Source of the DNA: Pseudarcicella hirudinis
GTDB taxonomy: Bacteria; Bacteroidota; Bacteroidia; Cytophagales; Spirosomataceae
Direction: 5' to 3'
Assembly: GCF_900115665.1 (NCBI RefSeq)
Contig: NZ_FOXH01000015.1
Span: 1-64,000, forward strand
DNA: 64,000 nt
A program made the position numbers and the translations under genes. Under the pieces are notes generated by a model. It did no database searches. It was given only the letters and a program-made list of their open reading frames with translations, and had not been told where the DNA came from. Below, one piece after another: positions 25,505 to 34,683 of the stretch; position 1 is the stretch's first letter, and every line of letters starts with the position of its first letter.

Positions 25505-26107
25505 GTGTTTATAAAAAATCATAAAATATTTGTGTCTTTACTCTTCATTCTTATGGCGGTTTGCTATGGCTGTAAAAATGAAGAGCGGCCAATTGTAGAT
25601 CCGGAAAATCCTCAAAATGAGTATAAAGTTTTTACCATAAAAGAAGGGGATCATTATAGCGATAATGCCGGAATTGCAATTCTTAATAAGGATAGTTTAG
25701 ATTTTCAGGTCATTTTTGACAGCAGTGCTGTTTACAAAAATGTTATTCCTGAAAATCAGCATGATATTAATAAACTTATCGGCTTTTCAGACTGTAATAC
25801 CGGACACCTTGAAAATAGTATCCGGATTGGATGGCGGTTTAGTGATGATTCCCTCAGGTTATTTGCTTTTGCCCATAATGATGGAAAAATGATTGAAAAA
25901 GAGATTTCAACTGTTGAAATCGGGAGGGTTGTAACGGGTAAAATAAAAGTGGTTAATTCTGAGTATTACTGTACAATTAATAACAAATCAGATTCTCTTC
26001 CCAGATTTTGTACAGGTACTGTAAACAGCAGATACATGCTTTATCCTTACTTTGGCGGGGATGAGGCGGCCCCTCAAAAAATTACGATTAAACTGAAGTA
26101 TGATTAA
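25505..26107 (+). CDS. Putative lipoprotein, GTG start
   Basis: The 200-residue product has an N-terminal hydrophobic stretch with a possible lipobox (VCYGC, Cys about 23), so it is probably a membrane-anchored lipoprotein. It begins at GTG, the only reasonable start before the signal sequence. The mature domain is rich in strands and ends in a KITIKLKYD segment; no known motif is seen. It converges with the Cys/Met enzyme gene, one base apart. Function unknown. A hairpin AGTTTTT / AAAAACT (25294-25310) lies ahead of it but has no T-run. Confidence 0.7.
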   Translation: MFIKNHKIFVSLLFILMAVCYGCKNEERPIVDPENPQNEYKVFTIKEGDHYSDNAGIAILNKDSLDFQVIFDSSAVYKNVIPENQHDINKLIGFSDCNTGHLENSIRIGWRFSDDSLRLFAFAHNDGKMIEKEISTVEIGRVVTGKIKVVNSEYYCTINNKSDSLPRFCTGTVNSRYMLYPYFGGDEAAPQKITIKLKYD

Positions 26108-26108
26108 C

Positions 26109-27230
26109 TTACAATGCCAGCGCATTGTTCCAGTCTTCAATCATGTCGTCGATATTTTCCAGTCCAACCGAAACCCTGAGTAAATTTTCAGGCGTTGAAC
26201 TATGAATACCTTCCACCGATTTCCGATGTTCAACAAGACTTTCTACACCTCCCAAGCTGGTTGCAGTGGTAAACAATTTTAGCTTTCCGGTAATTTCCAT
26301 GGCTTTTTGCTCATTTCCCTTCACCTGAACAGAGAGCATTGCTCCGAATCCAAGCATCTGTTTTTTGGCGATTGCATATTGAGGGTGTGAAGGGAGACCC
26401 GGATAGTGTACGGCTTCAATTTCAGGGTGATTTTCCAGAAAAAGAGATAGTTTGTATGCATTTTCCGTTTGCGCCTTTACCCTTAATGGTAATGTTTTTA
26501 TTCCCCGGGTAATTAGCCAGCAGTCAAAAGGAGAAGGAACTCCTCCGGTGAGCTTCTGAATATCTCTGAGTTTTTGGGCTAATTCATTATCCTTTTTCAA
26601 TACTAAAGCTCCTCCGAGGACATCGCTATGGCCGCCAAAATATTTGGTAGTAGAATGCATAACAATATCTGCATCCAGATTCAGAGGCTGCTGCCCAACT
26701 GGTGATGCCCAGGTATTATCTACTACACACAGCGCATCGTTTTCATGCGCTATTGCAGCAATGGCAGTGATATCTGAGATTTTTAATTGAGGATTGGAAG
26801 GCGTTTCAATCCAGACTAATCGGGTATTCGGACGAATTGCTGCTCTTATATTTTCAGGATTTGTCATATCGACCATTGTCATTTCCAGCCCCCATCTGCT
26901 GAATACTTCCTGAATTAAGACATTGGTAGCAAAATAGGCATCGTTGGGTGTTATAATATGATTGCCCGGCTCCAGAGACTGAAATAAAGCCGTGGTTGCC
27001 TGCATGCCTGAGGCGAAAGCGAAACCAACAGCCCCATTTTCCAGTGAGGCAATACTTTTTTCCAGTGTTTGTCTGTTCGGATTATCTGCCCGGGTATAAA
27101 TATAGCCATTTGCATAGCTGCCATCAGTTTCCCGTTCGAATGTAGTCGAGAGGAAAATCGGGGAAGCCACAGATCCTGCATTTTTATCCTCAAACCGGGT
27201 ACTGGTAATTGCTAAAGTCTCTATTCTCAT
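26109..27230 (-). CDS. PLP-dependent trans-sulfuration enzyme (cystathionine gamma-synthase-like)
   Basis: This 373-residue protein is a Cys/Met metabolism PLP enzyme. The PLP lysine Lys196 sits in MHSTTKYFGGHSDVLGG; YTRADNPNRQTLEKSIA (about 45-61) and ASGMQATTA bind PLP phosphate from the partner subunit. The family includes MetB, MetZ, MetC and methionine gamma-lyase, which cannot be told apart by these motifs; a MetB-like role is most likely from overall length and sequence. No sulfur-metabolism gene is adjacent. Confidence 0.87.
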   Translation of the reverse strand: MRIETLAITSTRFEDKNAGSVASPIFLSTTFERETDGSYANGYIYTRADNPNRQTLEKSIASLENGAVGFAFASGMQATTALFQSLEPGNHIITPNDAYFATNVLIQEVFSRWGLEMTMVDMTNPENIRAAIRPNTRLVWIETPSNPQLKISDITAIAAIAHENDALCVVDNTWASPVGQQPLNLDADIVMHSTTKYFGGHSDVLGGALVLKKDNELAQKLRDIQKLTGGVPSPFDCWLITRGIKTLPLRVKAQTENAYKLSLFLENHPEIEAVHYPGLPSHPQYAIAKKQMLGFGAMLSVQVKGNEQKAMEITGKLKLFTTATSLGGVESLVEHRKSVEGIHSSTPENLLRVSVGLENIDDMIEDWNNALAL

Positions 27231-27319
27231 TGGATTATGGTTTGTTGATTTACAATTGCAATATATAAAAAGAGATGTAAAACAGCATATTACAGGGTAG
27301 GGGCACAGGTATCAAAAAT

Positions 27320-27327
27320 TAGATTTG
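27320..27327 (+). promoter_or_regulatory. Possible -7 box of the first oxidoreductase gene
   Basis: TAGATTTG at 27320-27327 matches TAnnTTTG exactly and lies 63 bases before the ATG at 27391. The -33 box is weak: no TTG is found at the right distance. It supports the ATG at 27391 as start, because the alternative TTG start at 27325 would overlap the box. Confidence 0.4.
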
Positions 27328-27390
27328 CATATTATAGATTCTGTCATAATTTTACACAGAAAAAGTCAACATAAATACTTTGTTAAAACG

Positions 27391-28839
27391 ATGAATCAAA
27401 ATAATTCCAGGAGAGATTTCCTGAAAAAAGCCTCTTTAGCTGCTACGAGTTTTTATATAGTTCCCCGTCATGTTTTAGGTGGAAAAGGATTTACAGCTCC
27501 TTCTGACAAACTGAATATTGCTGCCATCGGATGTGGAGGAAAAGGCTGGAGTGATATTAATGGCGCCTGGGATAATGGCAAAAATAATATTGTTTCACTT
27601 TGTGACGTAGACGATCGTCAGGCGCAGGAAGCGTATAAGAAATTTCCTGATGCAAAAAGATATAAGGACTTCCGTGTAATGATGGAAGCCGAGAAAAATA
27701 ATATTGATGCTGTAACTGTTTCAACTCCAGATCATACTCACTATGTAGTGGCAATGGCTGCCATGCAGCAGGGAAAACATGTTTATGTTCAGAAACCTCT
27801 CGCACATAATATTTACGAGGTACGTAAAATGACTGAAGCTGCCCGTCAGTACAAAGTTGTTTCACAAATGGGAAACCAGGGTGCTTCCGGAGATGGCGTT
27901 CGCAGAATGATGGAATGGTATAATGCCGGACTCATCGGAGAGGTAAGTAAAGTTCATGTCTGGACAAATCGCCCTGTCTGGCCACAGGGAATTGCCAGAC
28001 CTACCGGAAAGTTTGATGTTCCAAAGGAACTTGACTGGGATTTGTGGTTAGGCCCTGCGAAATGGGAAGACTACAATCCTGCTTATCATCCTTTCAACTG
28101 GCGTGGATGGGTAAATTATGGTACTGGTTCGCTTGGAGATATGGCTTGTCATATGATGGATCCTCCTTACAGAGTATTAGGTTTAGGTTACCCTTCTGAA
28201 GTAGAATGCAGTATGACGGAAAACTGGGTTGGCTCATTCCAGCAGGGATATTTTCCTGAAAGTTACCCGGCATCTTCAATGATTCATCTGAAATTCCCGA
28301 GAAAAGGAAAGTCGGACGTAAAGATGACCTGGTATGACGGAGGACTTTTACCTGAACGTCCGGAAGAGATTCCTGCTGACGTAAAATTAGGTGACTGGAG
28401 CGGAGGAGTTCTTTTAATTGGTACAAAAGGTGTTATGATGTGCGGCGTGTATGGTTCAAATCCTACACTTTGGCCTGAAAATAAACTGAAAGCTGCCGGA
28501 GAAAAACTTCCGGTAAGTCTTCCGAGAGTAGTCGGAGCTGATAATGAAGGACATTACCAGCAATGGCTTGCTGCCTGTAAAGAGGGGTATGGCAAGCATA
28601 AGCCGTTAAGTTCTTCTTTTGATTATGCTGGACCAATGTCTGAATCTGTTTTAATGGGGAATCTTGCTATCAGAAGTTATTTCTACAGAACGCCTAAAAA
28701 AGATAAGCAATGGCTGCAAGACTTTGATTATCCGGGACGCAAGAAACTTCTTTGGGACGGTGTAAACATGAAAATCACCAATTTTGACGAAGCCAATCAG
28801 TTTGTAAAGAGAGAGTATAGAAATGGCTGGACTTTATAA
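27391..28839 (+). CDS. Gfo/Idh/MocA family oxidoreductase, Tat-exported
   Basis: The 482-residue product has a twin-arginine-type signal (SRRDFLKKAS, then a hydrophobic stretch to about residue 25), so it is probably exported folded, with its cofactor, to the periplasm. The NAD(P)-binding Rossmann part starts at LNIAAIGCGGKG, and the typical VSTPDHTH (about 120) and VQKPLAHN (about 140, replacing the usual EKP) motifs follow. A conserved HMMDPPYRVLGLG and a C-terminal ITNFDEANQFVKREYRN match the next gene. Substrate unknown; family members act on sugars. The ATG at 27391 was preferred over an upstream TTG. Confidence 0.86.
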   Translation: MNQNNSRRDFLKKASLAATSFYIVPRHVLGGKGFTAPSDKLNIAAIGCGGKGWSDINGAWDNGKNNIVSLCDVDDRQAQEAYKKFPDAKRYKDFRVMMEAEKNNIDAVTVSTPDHTHYVVAMAAMQQGKHVYVQKPLAHNIYEVRKMTEAARQYKVVSQMGNQGASGDGVRRMMEWYNAGLIGEVSKVHVWTNRPVWPQGIARPTGKFDVPKELDWDLWLGPAKWEDYNPAYHPFNWRGWVNYGTGSLGDMACHMMDPPYRVLGLGYPSEVECSMTENWVGSFQQGYFPESYPASSMIHLKFPRKGKSDVKMTWYDGGLLPERPEEIPADVKLGDWSGGVLLIGTKGVMMCGVYGSNPTLWPENKLKAAGEKLPVSLPRVVGADNEGHYQQWLAACKEGYGKHKPLSSSFDYAGPMSESVLMGNLAIRSYFYRTPKKDKQWLQDFDYPGRKKLLWDGVNMKITNFDEANQFVKREYRNGWTL

Positions 28840-28926
28840 TTTTTGAATACCCGGGAGAAAGAGGAGGGTTGAGACTCTTTCATAAAATCCATATAAACTT
28901 TACAAGCTTACAAAACCCAATTAACA

Positions 28927-30378
28927 ATGAATTCGGATAATCAAAAAACAGAAAACTCTCGTAGGAGCTTTATCAAAAATGCCTCAATGGCTATGGCTGG
29001 CTTTTACATCGTTCCCCGTCATGTCCTGGGTAAAGGATTTGTTGCACCAAGCGATAAATTGAATATCATGGGCATCGGAGGCGGTGGAAAGGGCTATTCA
29101 GACATTATGAACTCATGGAATAACGGTGCAGAAAACATCGGTTCTATTGTGGATGTAGATGATCGTCAGGCTGCAAAGATTGTGTCAAAATTCCCTGGTG
29201 CAACACGTTACCGTGATTTTAGAATTGCCCTGGAAAAGGAAAAAAGTATTGATGCTGTAATTGTATCTACTCCTGACCATACGCACGCTACAATTGCGAT
29301 GGCTGCCATGTCAATGGGAAAACATGTGTATGTGCAAAAGCCTTTAACTCATGATATTTTTGAGGCAAGAGTTTTAGCAGATGCTGCTAAAAAGTATAAA
29401 GTAGTAACACAAATGGGAAACCAGGGTTCTTCTGGAGACGGTGTTCGTCAGATGCAGGAATGGTTTAACGGTGGTGTTATTGGTAAAGTTCATACGGTTC
29501 ATGTCTGGACAAACCGTCCTGTTTGGCCACAAGGTATCAATTATCCTGTTGCTAAAATGGACGTTCCTTCTGAATTAGATTGGGATTTATGGTTAGGCCC
29601 TGCGCCTTGGAGAGAGTTTAATTCAGCTTTTGTGCCGTTTAAATGGAGAGGCTGGTGGGATTATGGTACCGGTGCACTTGGAGATATGGGTTGTCACCTG
29701 TTAGACCCTCCTGTCAGAGTTTTAGGTTTAGGTTCTCCAACTGAAGTTGAATGCAGCGTCGGATCGGTATTTGTAAAAGACTGGAATCCGGAATATATTC
29801 CTGAAGGCTGTCCGCCGTCTTCGATTGTTAATTTGAAATTTGATGCAAGCAGTAAGAATAAATCTGCGGTTAATCTTACCTGGTATGACGGAGGTCTTCG
29901 CCCGCCTCACCCTGAAGGAGTTGATGCCAATGAAATTTTAGGTGATCCGGATGGTACAAATGGTGCAATTCTGATCGGAACGAAAGGTATCATGGTTTGC
30001 GGGACTTATGGAAAAACACCTAAAGTTTTCAAAAATGGTAAAAGAGTACCTGAATCTGAATTGCCTAAACCATCTATTGCAAGGGTAGAAAATGGAGATA
30101 ATGGTCATAATTATCAGTGGGTAAAAGCATGTAAGGCTGGTTTTGGCAATATGGAAGTAAGCTCTCCGTTTGAATATGCCGGACCATTTACTGAGACCGT
30201 TTTGATGGGAAATCTGGCTATCAGAAGCTACATGATGCGTACCACCAGCTCAGATGGTAAGTTGTCCTTCCCTGGCCGTAAAAAGTTGTTATGGGATGGC
30301 GCAAACATGAAAATTACCAACTTTGAAGAAGCCAATCAATATGTAAAACGCGAATATCGCACTGGTTGGAAATTGTAA
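28927..30378 (+). CDS. Gfo/Idh/MocA family oxidoreductase, Tat-exported (paralogue)
   Basis: The 483-residue product is a paralogue of the gene before it, sharing the twin-arginine signal (SRRSFIKNAS), VPRHVLGKGF, the VSTPDHTH and VQKPLTHD motifs, and a nearly identical C-terminal ITNFEEANQYVKREYRT. It differs in the substrate half (about residues 180-400). It starts 87 bases after the first copy, so both are probably cotranscribed, ending at the terminator at 30403. Export as a folded NAD(P)- or cofactor-bound enzyme is inferred from the signal. Substrate unknown. Confidence 0.86.
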   Translation: MNSDNQKTENSRRSFIKNASMAMAGFYIVPRHVLGKGFVAPSDKLNIMGIGGGGKGYSDIMNSWNNGAENIGSIVDVDDRQAAKIVSKFPGATRYRDFRIALEKEKSIDAVIVSTPDHTHATIAMAAMSMGKHVYVQKPLTHDIFEARVLADAAKKYKVVTQMGNQGSSGDGVRQMQEWFNGGVIGKVHTVHVWTNRPVWPQGINYPVAKMDVPSELDWDLWLGPAPWREFNSAFVPFKWRGWWDYGTGALGDMGCHLLDPPVRVLGLGSPTEVECSVGSVFVKDWNPEYIPEGCPPSSIVNLKFDASSKNKSAVNLTWYDGGLRPPHPEGVDANEILGDPDGTNGAILIGTKGIMVCGTYGKTPKVFKNGKRVPESELPKPSIARVENGDNGHNYQWVKACKAGFGNMEVSSPFEYAGPFTETVLMGNLAIRSYMMRTTSSDGKLSFPGRKKLLWDGANMKITNFEEANQYVKREYRTGWKL

Positions 30379-30402
30379 GTTTAAATGGACAATAAAATGT
30401 TG

Positions 30403-30437
30403 AAAAGTTCGGGAATATGTTTCCCGGACTTTTTTTT
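30403..30437 (+). terminator. Terminator of the oxidoreductase operon
   Basis: AAAAGTTCGGGAA and TTCCCGGACTTTT pair over 13 positions with one wobble and a short loop, followed by TTTT. It ends the two-gene transcript. Confidence 0.85.
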
Positions 30438-30494
30438 CATTATTGAATGATTCCGTTAAATTTGAGCGAAATAAATGGGTTTTGTAAAAGACCA

Positions 30495-30528
30495 TTTGGC
30501 TTATTGCACAGAAAAGTCATTATTTTTG
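30495..30528 (+). promoter_or_regulatory. Likely promoter of the cupin gene
   Basis: TTTG (30495-30498) is followed after 22 bases by TATTTTTG (30521-30528), an exact -7 match, 25 bases before the start codon. Confidence 0.5.
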
Positions 30529-30553
30529 TATTTCCAACAAATTCCCCTAAACA

Positions 30554-31072
30554 ATGAATTTAAATATCTCTTCGAACTCAGAGAAATCAAATGTTTTTGA
30601 ACAAGTAGCCTCAGAATTGGCCAAAGAAAACTTCAAGGTGATCAAGCAGGATCAGACTCGTCCATGGGGAGGTTTTTTTGTACTTGATGAAGAACAGGCT
30701 CCAGCTTTTGCTGCGAAGTATTTTCCACATCTGGAAATGTCTGAAATCCAGATTACAAATAAACTTAGTCCGAAAATTTTGATCGTAGCGCCTCAGAAAC
30801 GTCTTTCATGGCAATATCACTTCAGAAGAGCCGAAATATGGAAAGTACTTTCCGGTATCGTAGGGGTAAAAATCAGTCCGACTGATGAAGAAGGCGAAGA
30901 AGTAAAACAACTCGTTCCGGAAACTTTCATTCAAATGGATAAAGGAGAAAGACACCGTCTTATCGGATTGGAGAGCTGGGGAATTGTAGCCGAAATCTGG
31001 CAGCATACAGACCCGGAATTGCCATCTGATGAAGATGATATCGTTCGTTTACAGGATGATTTTGGTCGTTAA
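30554..31072 (+). CDS. Cupin protein, type II mannose-6-phosphate isomerase-like
   Basis: The 172-residue product is a single cupin domain. The core holds LSWQYHFRRAEIWKVLSG and ERHRLIG, with the metal-binding His, Glu and His residues spaced as in the C-terminal domain of type II phosphomannose isomerases. Databases often label such short proteins phosphoheptose isomerase, but the sequence shows only a cupin. Metal-dependent isomerase or epimerase activity on a sugar phosphate is likely. It has its own promoter and terminator. Confidence 0.82.
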   Translation: MNLNISSNSEKSNVFEQVASELAKENFKVIKQDQTRPWGGFFVLDEEQAPAFAAKYFPHLEMSEIQITNKLSPKILIVAPQKRLSWQYHFRRAEIWKVLSGIVGVKISPTDEEGEEVKQLVPETFIQMDKGERHRLIGLESWGIVAEIWQHTDPELPSDEDDIVRLQDDFGR

Positions 31073-31102
31073 AATTCAACTTTGTCAGTTAAATATATCC
31101 TG

Positions 31103-31148
31103 AAAAAGCCATTTGGAATTCTGTGAAGTCTTCCAAATGGCTTTTTTC
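31103..31148 (+). terminator. Terminator of the cupin gene
   Basis: AAAAAGCCATTTGGAA (31103-31118) and TTCCAAATGGCTTTTT (31131-31146) form a perfect 16-bp stem with a 12-base loop and a T-rich tail. Confidence 0.92.
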
Positions 31149-31474
31149 TTTAATTAAAATAAAAGTTTTTGTAACTAAATTATTATCAATAGCTTATCAG
31201 CTATCCTTTTATCACAATTTCTCCAAAAATCTTTTTAAAAAACGCTATTTTTGACAAAAAAGTAAAGTTACGTCTTTTCTTCCTGAGGGATATTTTATGA
31301 CTTTTTTGATATTATTTTGGCCATAAGAAAGATAGCCATTTTCCGCTTTACCACTCATCAGATTATACCGCAAAAAATCACAAAAAACTTTGAACTAAAG
31401 TAAAGTTTCCATAGTTTCGTTATTGGAAACTTTGTAAACCTAAAAAGTTTCTTGTCCCAACGAATCAAATTAAA
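31149..31474. other. Gene-free control region of the efflux operon
   Basis: No gene is visible. A TATTTTTG box lies at 31246-31253 without a matching -33 box. The last 75 bases hold the repeated AAAGTTTC / GAAACTTT segments that are likely the TetR operator. Confidence 0.5.
31402..31433. promoter_or_regulatory. Probable operator of the TetR-family repressor
   Basis: AAAGTTTCC (31402-31410) and GGAAACTTT (31425-31433) form a perfect 9-bp inverted repeat around 14 bases, about 40 bases before the TetR start. A further AAAGTTTC follows at about 31444. Position and symmetry suit autoregulation; binding is inferred. Confidence 0.5.
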
Positions 31475-32092
31475 GTGGAAATCAAAGAAAGAATTATAAA
31501 AAAGTCCAAAGAGCTTTTTTTTCGTTACGGTGTCAAATCTGTTACGATGGACGACATTGCCCACGATTTGGGTATTTCCAAAAAGACCATTTATCAGAAC
31601 TTCAACGATAAAGATGAGATTGTCTATCAGGTAATGCTCATGGAGCTTGAGGATGATAAATGCCAGTATATGCATTTGTCTGAAGTTACTAAAAATGTTA
31701 TTGAAAAGTTAATCAAAATGTCAGACTTGCTCAGACTTCATATTGCAAATATGAACCCCTGTACTGTGTTTGATATAAAGAGATACTATCCGCGTTCATG
31801 GGATCTTTTCAGAAAACACAAAAAAGACTTCATTCTTGAGCAGATTACAAACGAATTAAGAGAAGGAATTGCCGAAGGGCTGATTCGCTCTGAAATAAAC
31901 CTCGACGTGCTGGCATTGCTTCGGCTTGAGCAGGTAGAGCTGGCGTTTAATGATGAAATATTTCCTCCTGAAAAATTCAATATTCTGGACATACAACTGG
32001 AATTTTTGGATCACTTTACCAGGGGAGTAATGACTGAAGAAGGACTCAAAATCTATAATCAATACAAAAATCAGCAGAAACATGACAAATAA
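31475..32092 (+). CDS. TetR/AcrR family transcriptional regulator
   Basis: The 205-residue protein has the TetR DNA-binding domain at residues 1-50: ELFFRYGVKSVTMDDIAHD, then LGISKKTIYQNFNDKDEIV, which is the helix-turn-helix. The ligand-binding half shows no recognisable signature. It uses a GTG start. It is the first gene of a TolC-adaptor-RND operon (TolC overlaps its end by 11 bases), so it probably represses that pump and itself through the upstream inverted repeat. Confidence 0.93.
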   Translation: MEIKERIIKKSKELFFRYGVKSVTMDDIAHDLGISKKTIYQNFNDKDEIVYQVMLMELEDDKCQYMHLSEVTKNVIEKLIKMSDLLRLHIANMNPCTVFDIKRYYPRSWDLFRKHKKDFILEQITNELREGIAEGLIRSEINLDVLALLRLEQVELAFNDEIFPPEKFNILDIQLEFLDHFTRGVMTEEGLKIYNQYKNQQKHDK

Positions 32093-33434
32093 TTATTCGG
32101 GTAAGATGCTACTTTCGGGTGTTTTACTCTTTTTTTCAACTTATGCCAGGGCACAACAGGCCTTTACTTTGAAGGAAGCTGTTGATTATGCAGTAAAAAA
32201 TCATATTAATGTAAAGAATGCCCAGACAGATATTCACAGTGCATCAGCCAGAGTGAATGAAATTAAAGCAATTGGTTTACCTCAAATCAATGGAAATGTT
32301 GGTTATACCAATAACCTGATTATTCAAAGGGTGTTTATTCCGGCGAAAACATTTGACCCTTCAGCTTCTGAAAGTGATGTGGTTGCAGCAGAGTTCGGTG
32401 TAAGAAATAGTGGTACCGCAGGAGTGAGTTTAAATCAAATTCTCTTTGACGGCTCTTACACATTAGGTCTTAAAGCAGCTGATGTTTACCGTGAACTTTC
32501 TCAAAAATCACTTACTCAGACGAAGCAGCAGGTTGCGGAAAACGTAACAAAAGCTTATTACAGCATTTTGGTGAATGAAGAACGTGTGAAGCTGTTGAAC
32601 CTGAATATCGGCAGAATAGATTCTTTATACAGAGAAACCAAACGTTTGAATGAACAAGGTTTTGCTGAGAAACTTGATGTGCAAAGAATTGAAGTTCAGG
32701 AAAATAACCTTAAAATAGAACTGAAAAATGTAAATCGTTTACAGGAATTAAGCTATTATTTGCTGAAATTTCAGATGGGCATGAAAACAGAAGAATCAAT
32801 TGCTTTGACAGATAAGATGGAAAGCATTAAAATCGCTGATTTTTTACCGCAGATTGATCAGAATTACAAGTATACAGATCGTATTGAATATTCACTTTTG
32901 CAGACACAGGATCGTTTGGGGCAACTTGATGTAAAGAACCAGAAAGTAGGATATTTACCTAAAGTATCTTTAAATGCTGCTTATAACTACGGAACAGGCC
33001 GTCCGCAATTCGGAGATTTGTTTACCAAACCCTGGTTTAACTCAGCCTCAGTAGGTTTCTCGATTCAGATTCCGATATTTGACGGTTTCTCAAAGAAATT
33101 TAAAATTATCCAGTCTGAGAACGCACTTCAAAAGATCAAGCAGAATATGAATCTTCTTGAAAATACCATTGATTTCCAGGTTAAACAAGGCCAGATTACC
33201 CTGAAAAACGCATTCGAGACACTTCAGGAGCAAAAAGCAAATATGGATTTGGCTAAGGAAGTTGTAAGAGTTACAAAAATCAAATATGAGCAGGGAGTCG
33301 GCTCAAACCTTGAGGTTGTAAATGCTGAATCTTCTTACAAGGAATCGCAAACCAATTATTTCTCAACACTTTATAATGTGTTGATTGCAAAAGTTGATTT
33401 GGATAAAGCTCTTGGAAAATTATATAACGACTAA
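32082..33434 (+). CDS. TolC-family outer-membrane efflux protein
   Basis: The 450-residue product has a signal peptide (cleavage near ARAQQ, residue about 25) and the two long helical repeats of the outer-membrane efflux family, with LKEAVDYAVKNHINVKNAQ in the first and FETLQEQKANMDLAKEV in the second. It forms the trimeric exit duct for the RND pump encoded downstream. The start overlaps the TetR stop by 11 bases, so the two are translationally coupled. Confidence 0.94.
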   Translation: MTNNYSGKMLLSGVLLFFSTYARAQQAFTLKEAVDYAVKNHINVKNAQTDIHSASARVNEIKAIGLPQINGNVGYTNNLIIQRVFIPAKTFDPSASESDVVAAEFGVRNSGTAGVSLNQILFDGSYTLGLKAADVYRELSQKSLTQTKQQVAENVTKAYYSILVNEERVKLLNLNIGRIDSLYRETKRLNEQGFAEKLDVQRIEVQENNLKIELKNVNRLQELSYYLLKFQMGMKTEESIALTDKMESIKIADFLPQIDQNYKYTDRIEYSLLQTQDRLGQLDVKNQKVGYLPKVSLNAAYNYGTGRPQFGDLFTKPWFNSASVGFSIQIPIFDGFSKKFKIIQSENALQKIKQNMNLLENTIDFQVKQGQITLKNAFETLQEQKANMDLAKEVVRVTKIKYEQGVGSNLEVVNAESSYKESQTNYFSTLYNVLIAKVDLDKALGKLYND

Positions 33435-33497
33435 TGACAGGATATTGAAAATGTCCTTTACTCTATAAAAAATTAAGAAATTCAAACATCGAAAGTA

Positions 33498-34616
33498 ATG
33501 AAAACTAAATACTTACTATTATCAACTGTACTTCTTATAGCCTCTTGCAGTAAACCAACTGATAAAAAAGCTGAATTAGCTTCTCTGAAAACTCAACAGA
33601 AGGAATTAGAAGGAAAGATTAAAGTTCTTGAAAAAGAATTGGGAGCAGGTTCAGAAGGTAAAAAAGAAAATGAGAAAATTGTTGCAGTAACTGTAACGCC
33701 TTTAGCCAGTCAGAATTTCAAACATTTTGTAGAGGTTCAGGGTGTTGTGGAGGCTGAAAATACAATCAATGTTGGTCCGCAAACAGGAGGTGCTATCACA
33801 AGTTTGCTCGTTAAAGTTGGTGACCCCGTAAGTAAAGGACAATTGATCGCCACGATTGATAACAGTATTCTGAAGGAATCTTTAGAAGAGATCAAACAAC
33901 AGTTGAGTCTGGCAACAACCCTTTATGAAAAGCAGAAATCATTGTGGGATCAGCAGATCGGAACAGAAGTTCAGTTTCTGACAGCGAAATCTAACAAGGA
34001 ATCTCTTGAGAGAAGAATTGCTACCATGAAAGCTCAGTTAGCCCTTACAAGAGTTACTGCTCCAATTGCCGGAACCGTGGAAATTGTAAGATTGAAAGAA
34101 GGAGAAATGGCGACACCGGGTATGGGAATTATTCAGTTGGTAAATCTTGGAAAACTGAAAATTACCTCTAAAGTAGCTGATACTTATCTTGGTTCGGTGA
34201 AAAAAGGAGATAATCTCGTTATTAAATTCCCGGATATTAATAAAGAACTGGACGCAAATATTTCAGTGGTTTCAAAAACTGTAAATGCCGTAACAAGAAC
34301 ATTTGATGTTGAGGCAAGAATCCCCAATGCAAGCGGGTTGCTGAAACCAAATCAGTTGGCAGTACTTAAAATCAATGACCAGTCGAAGAATAGTGCTATC
34401 GTAATTAATCAGAACATTATTCAAAAGACAGAATCAGGGGATATTGTTTATGTTGCCGGCGAAGAAGCAGGAAAGAAAGTGGCAAAGGCCCGTAAAGTTA
34501 AAACAGGTTTAAGCTATAACGGACAGATTGAGATTTTGGAAGGACTTTCAACAGGAGATCAGATTATTACAGAAGGTTTTCAGGAGTTAGTTGACGGACA
34601 AGCTATCAGTTTCTAA
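33498..34616 (+). CDS. RND efflux periplasmic adaptor (membrane fusion lipoprotein)
   Basis: The 372-residue product has a lipoprotein signal with lipobox IASC (Cys about 17). A coiled stretch follows (LASLKTQQKELEGKIKVLEKEL, about 27-48), then the biotinyl-lipoyl-like VGPQTGGAITSLLVKVGDPVSKGQL, a helical hairpin and beta-barrel with APIAGTV. It links the inner-membrane pump to TolC. Both partners flank it on the same strand. Confidence 0.94.
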   Translation: MKTKYLLLSTVLLIASCSKPTDKKAELASLKTQQKELEGKIKVLEKELGAGSEGKKENEKIVAVTVTPLASQNFKHFVEVQGVVEAENTINVGPQTGGAITSLLVKVGDPVSKGQLIATIDNSILKESLEEIKQQLSLATTLYEKQKSLWDQQIGTEVQFLTAKSNKESLERRIATMKAQLALTRVTAPIAGTVEIVRLKEGEMATPGMGIIQLVNLGKLKITSKVADTYLGSVKKGDNLVIKFPDINKELDANISVVSKTVNAVTRTFDVEARIPNASGLLKPNQLAVLKINDQSKNSAIVINQNIIQKTESGDIVYVAGEEAGKKVAKARKVKTGLSYNGQIEILEGLSTGDQIITEGFQELVDGQAISF

Positions 34617-34683
34617 ATTGAATATTGGTAATTAGCAGACAAAGCAGACCTCTCTGGTTTTAATTGCCCAAAAGCTTAAAAAC

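Noticed and set aside
27325-27390. TTG start extending the first oxidoreductase by 22 residues
   Set aside because: The added residues lie in front of a twin-arginine signal and overlap a -7 promoter box; the ATG at 27391 fits better.
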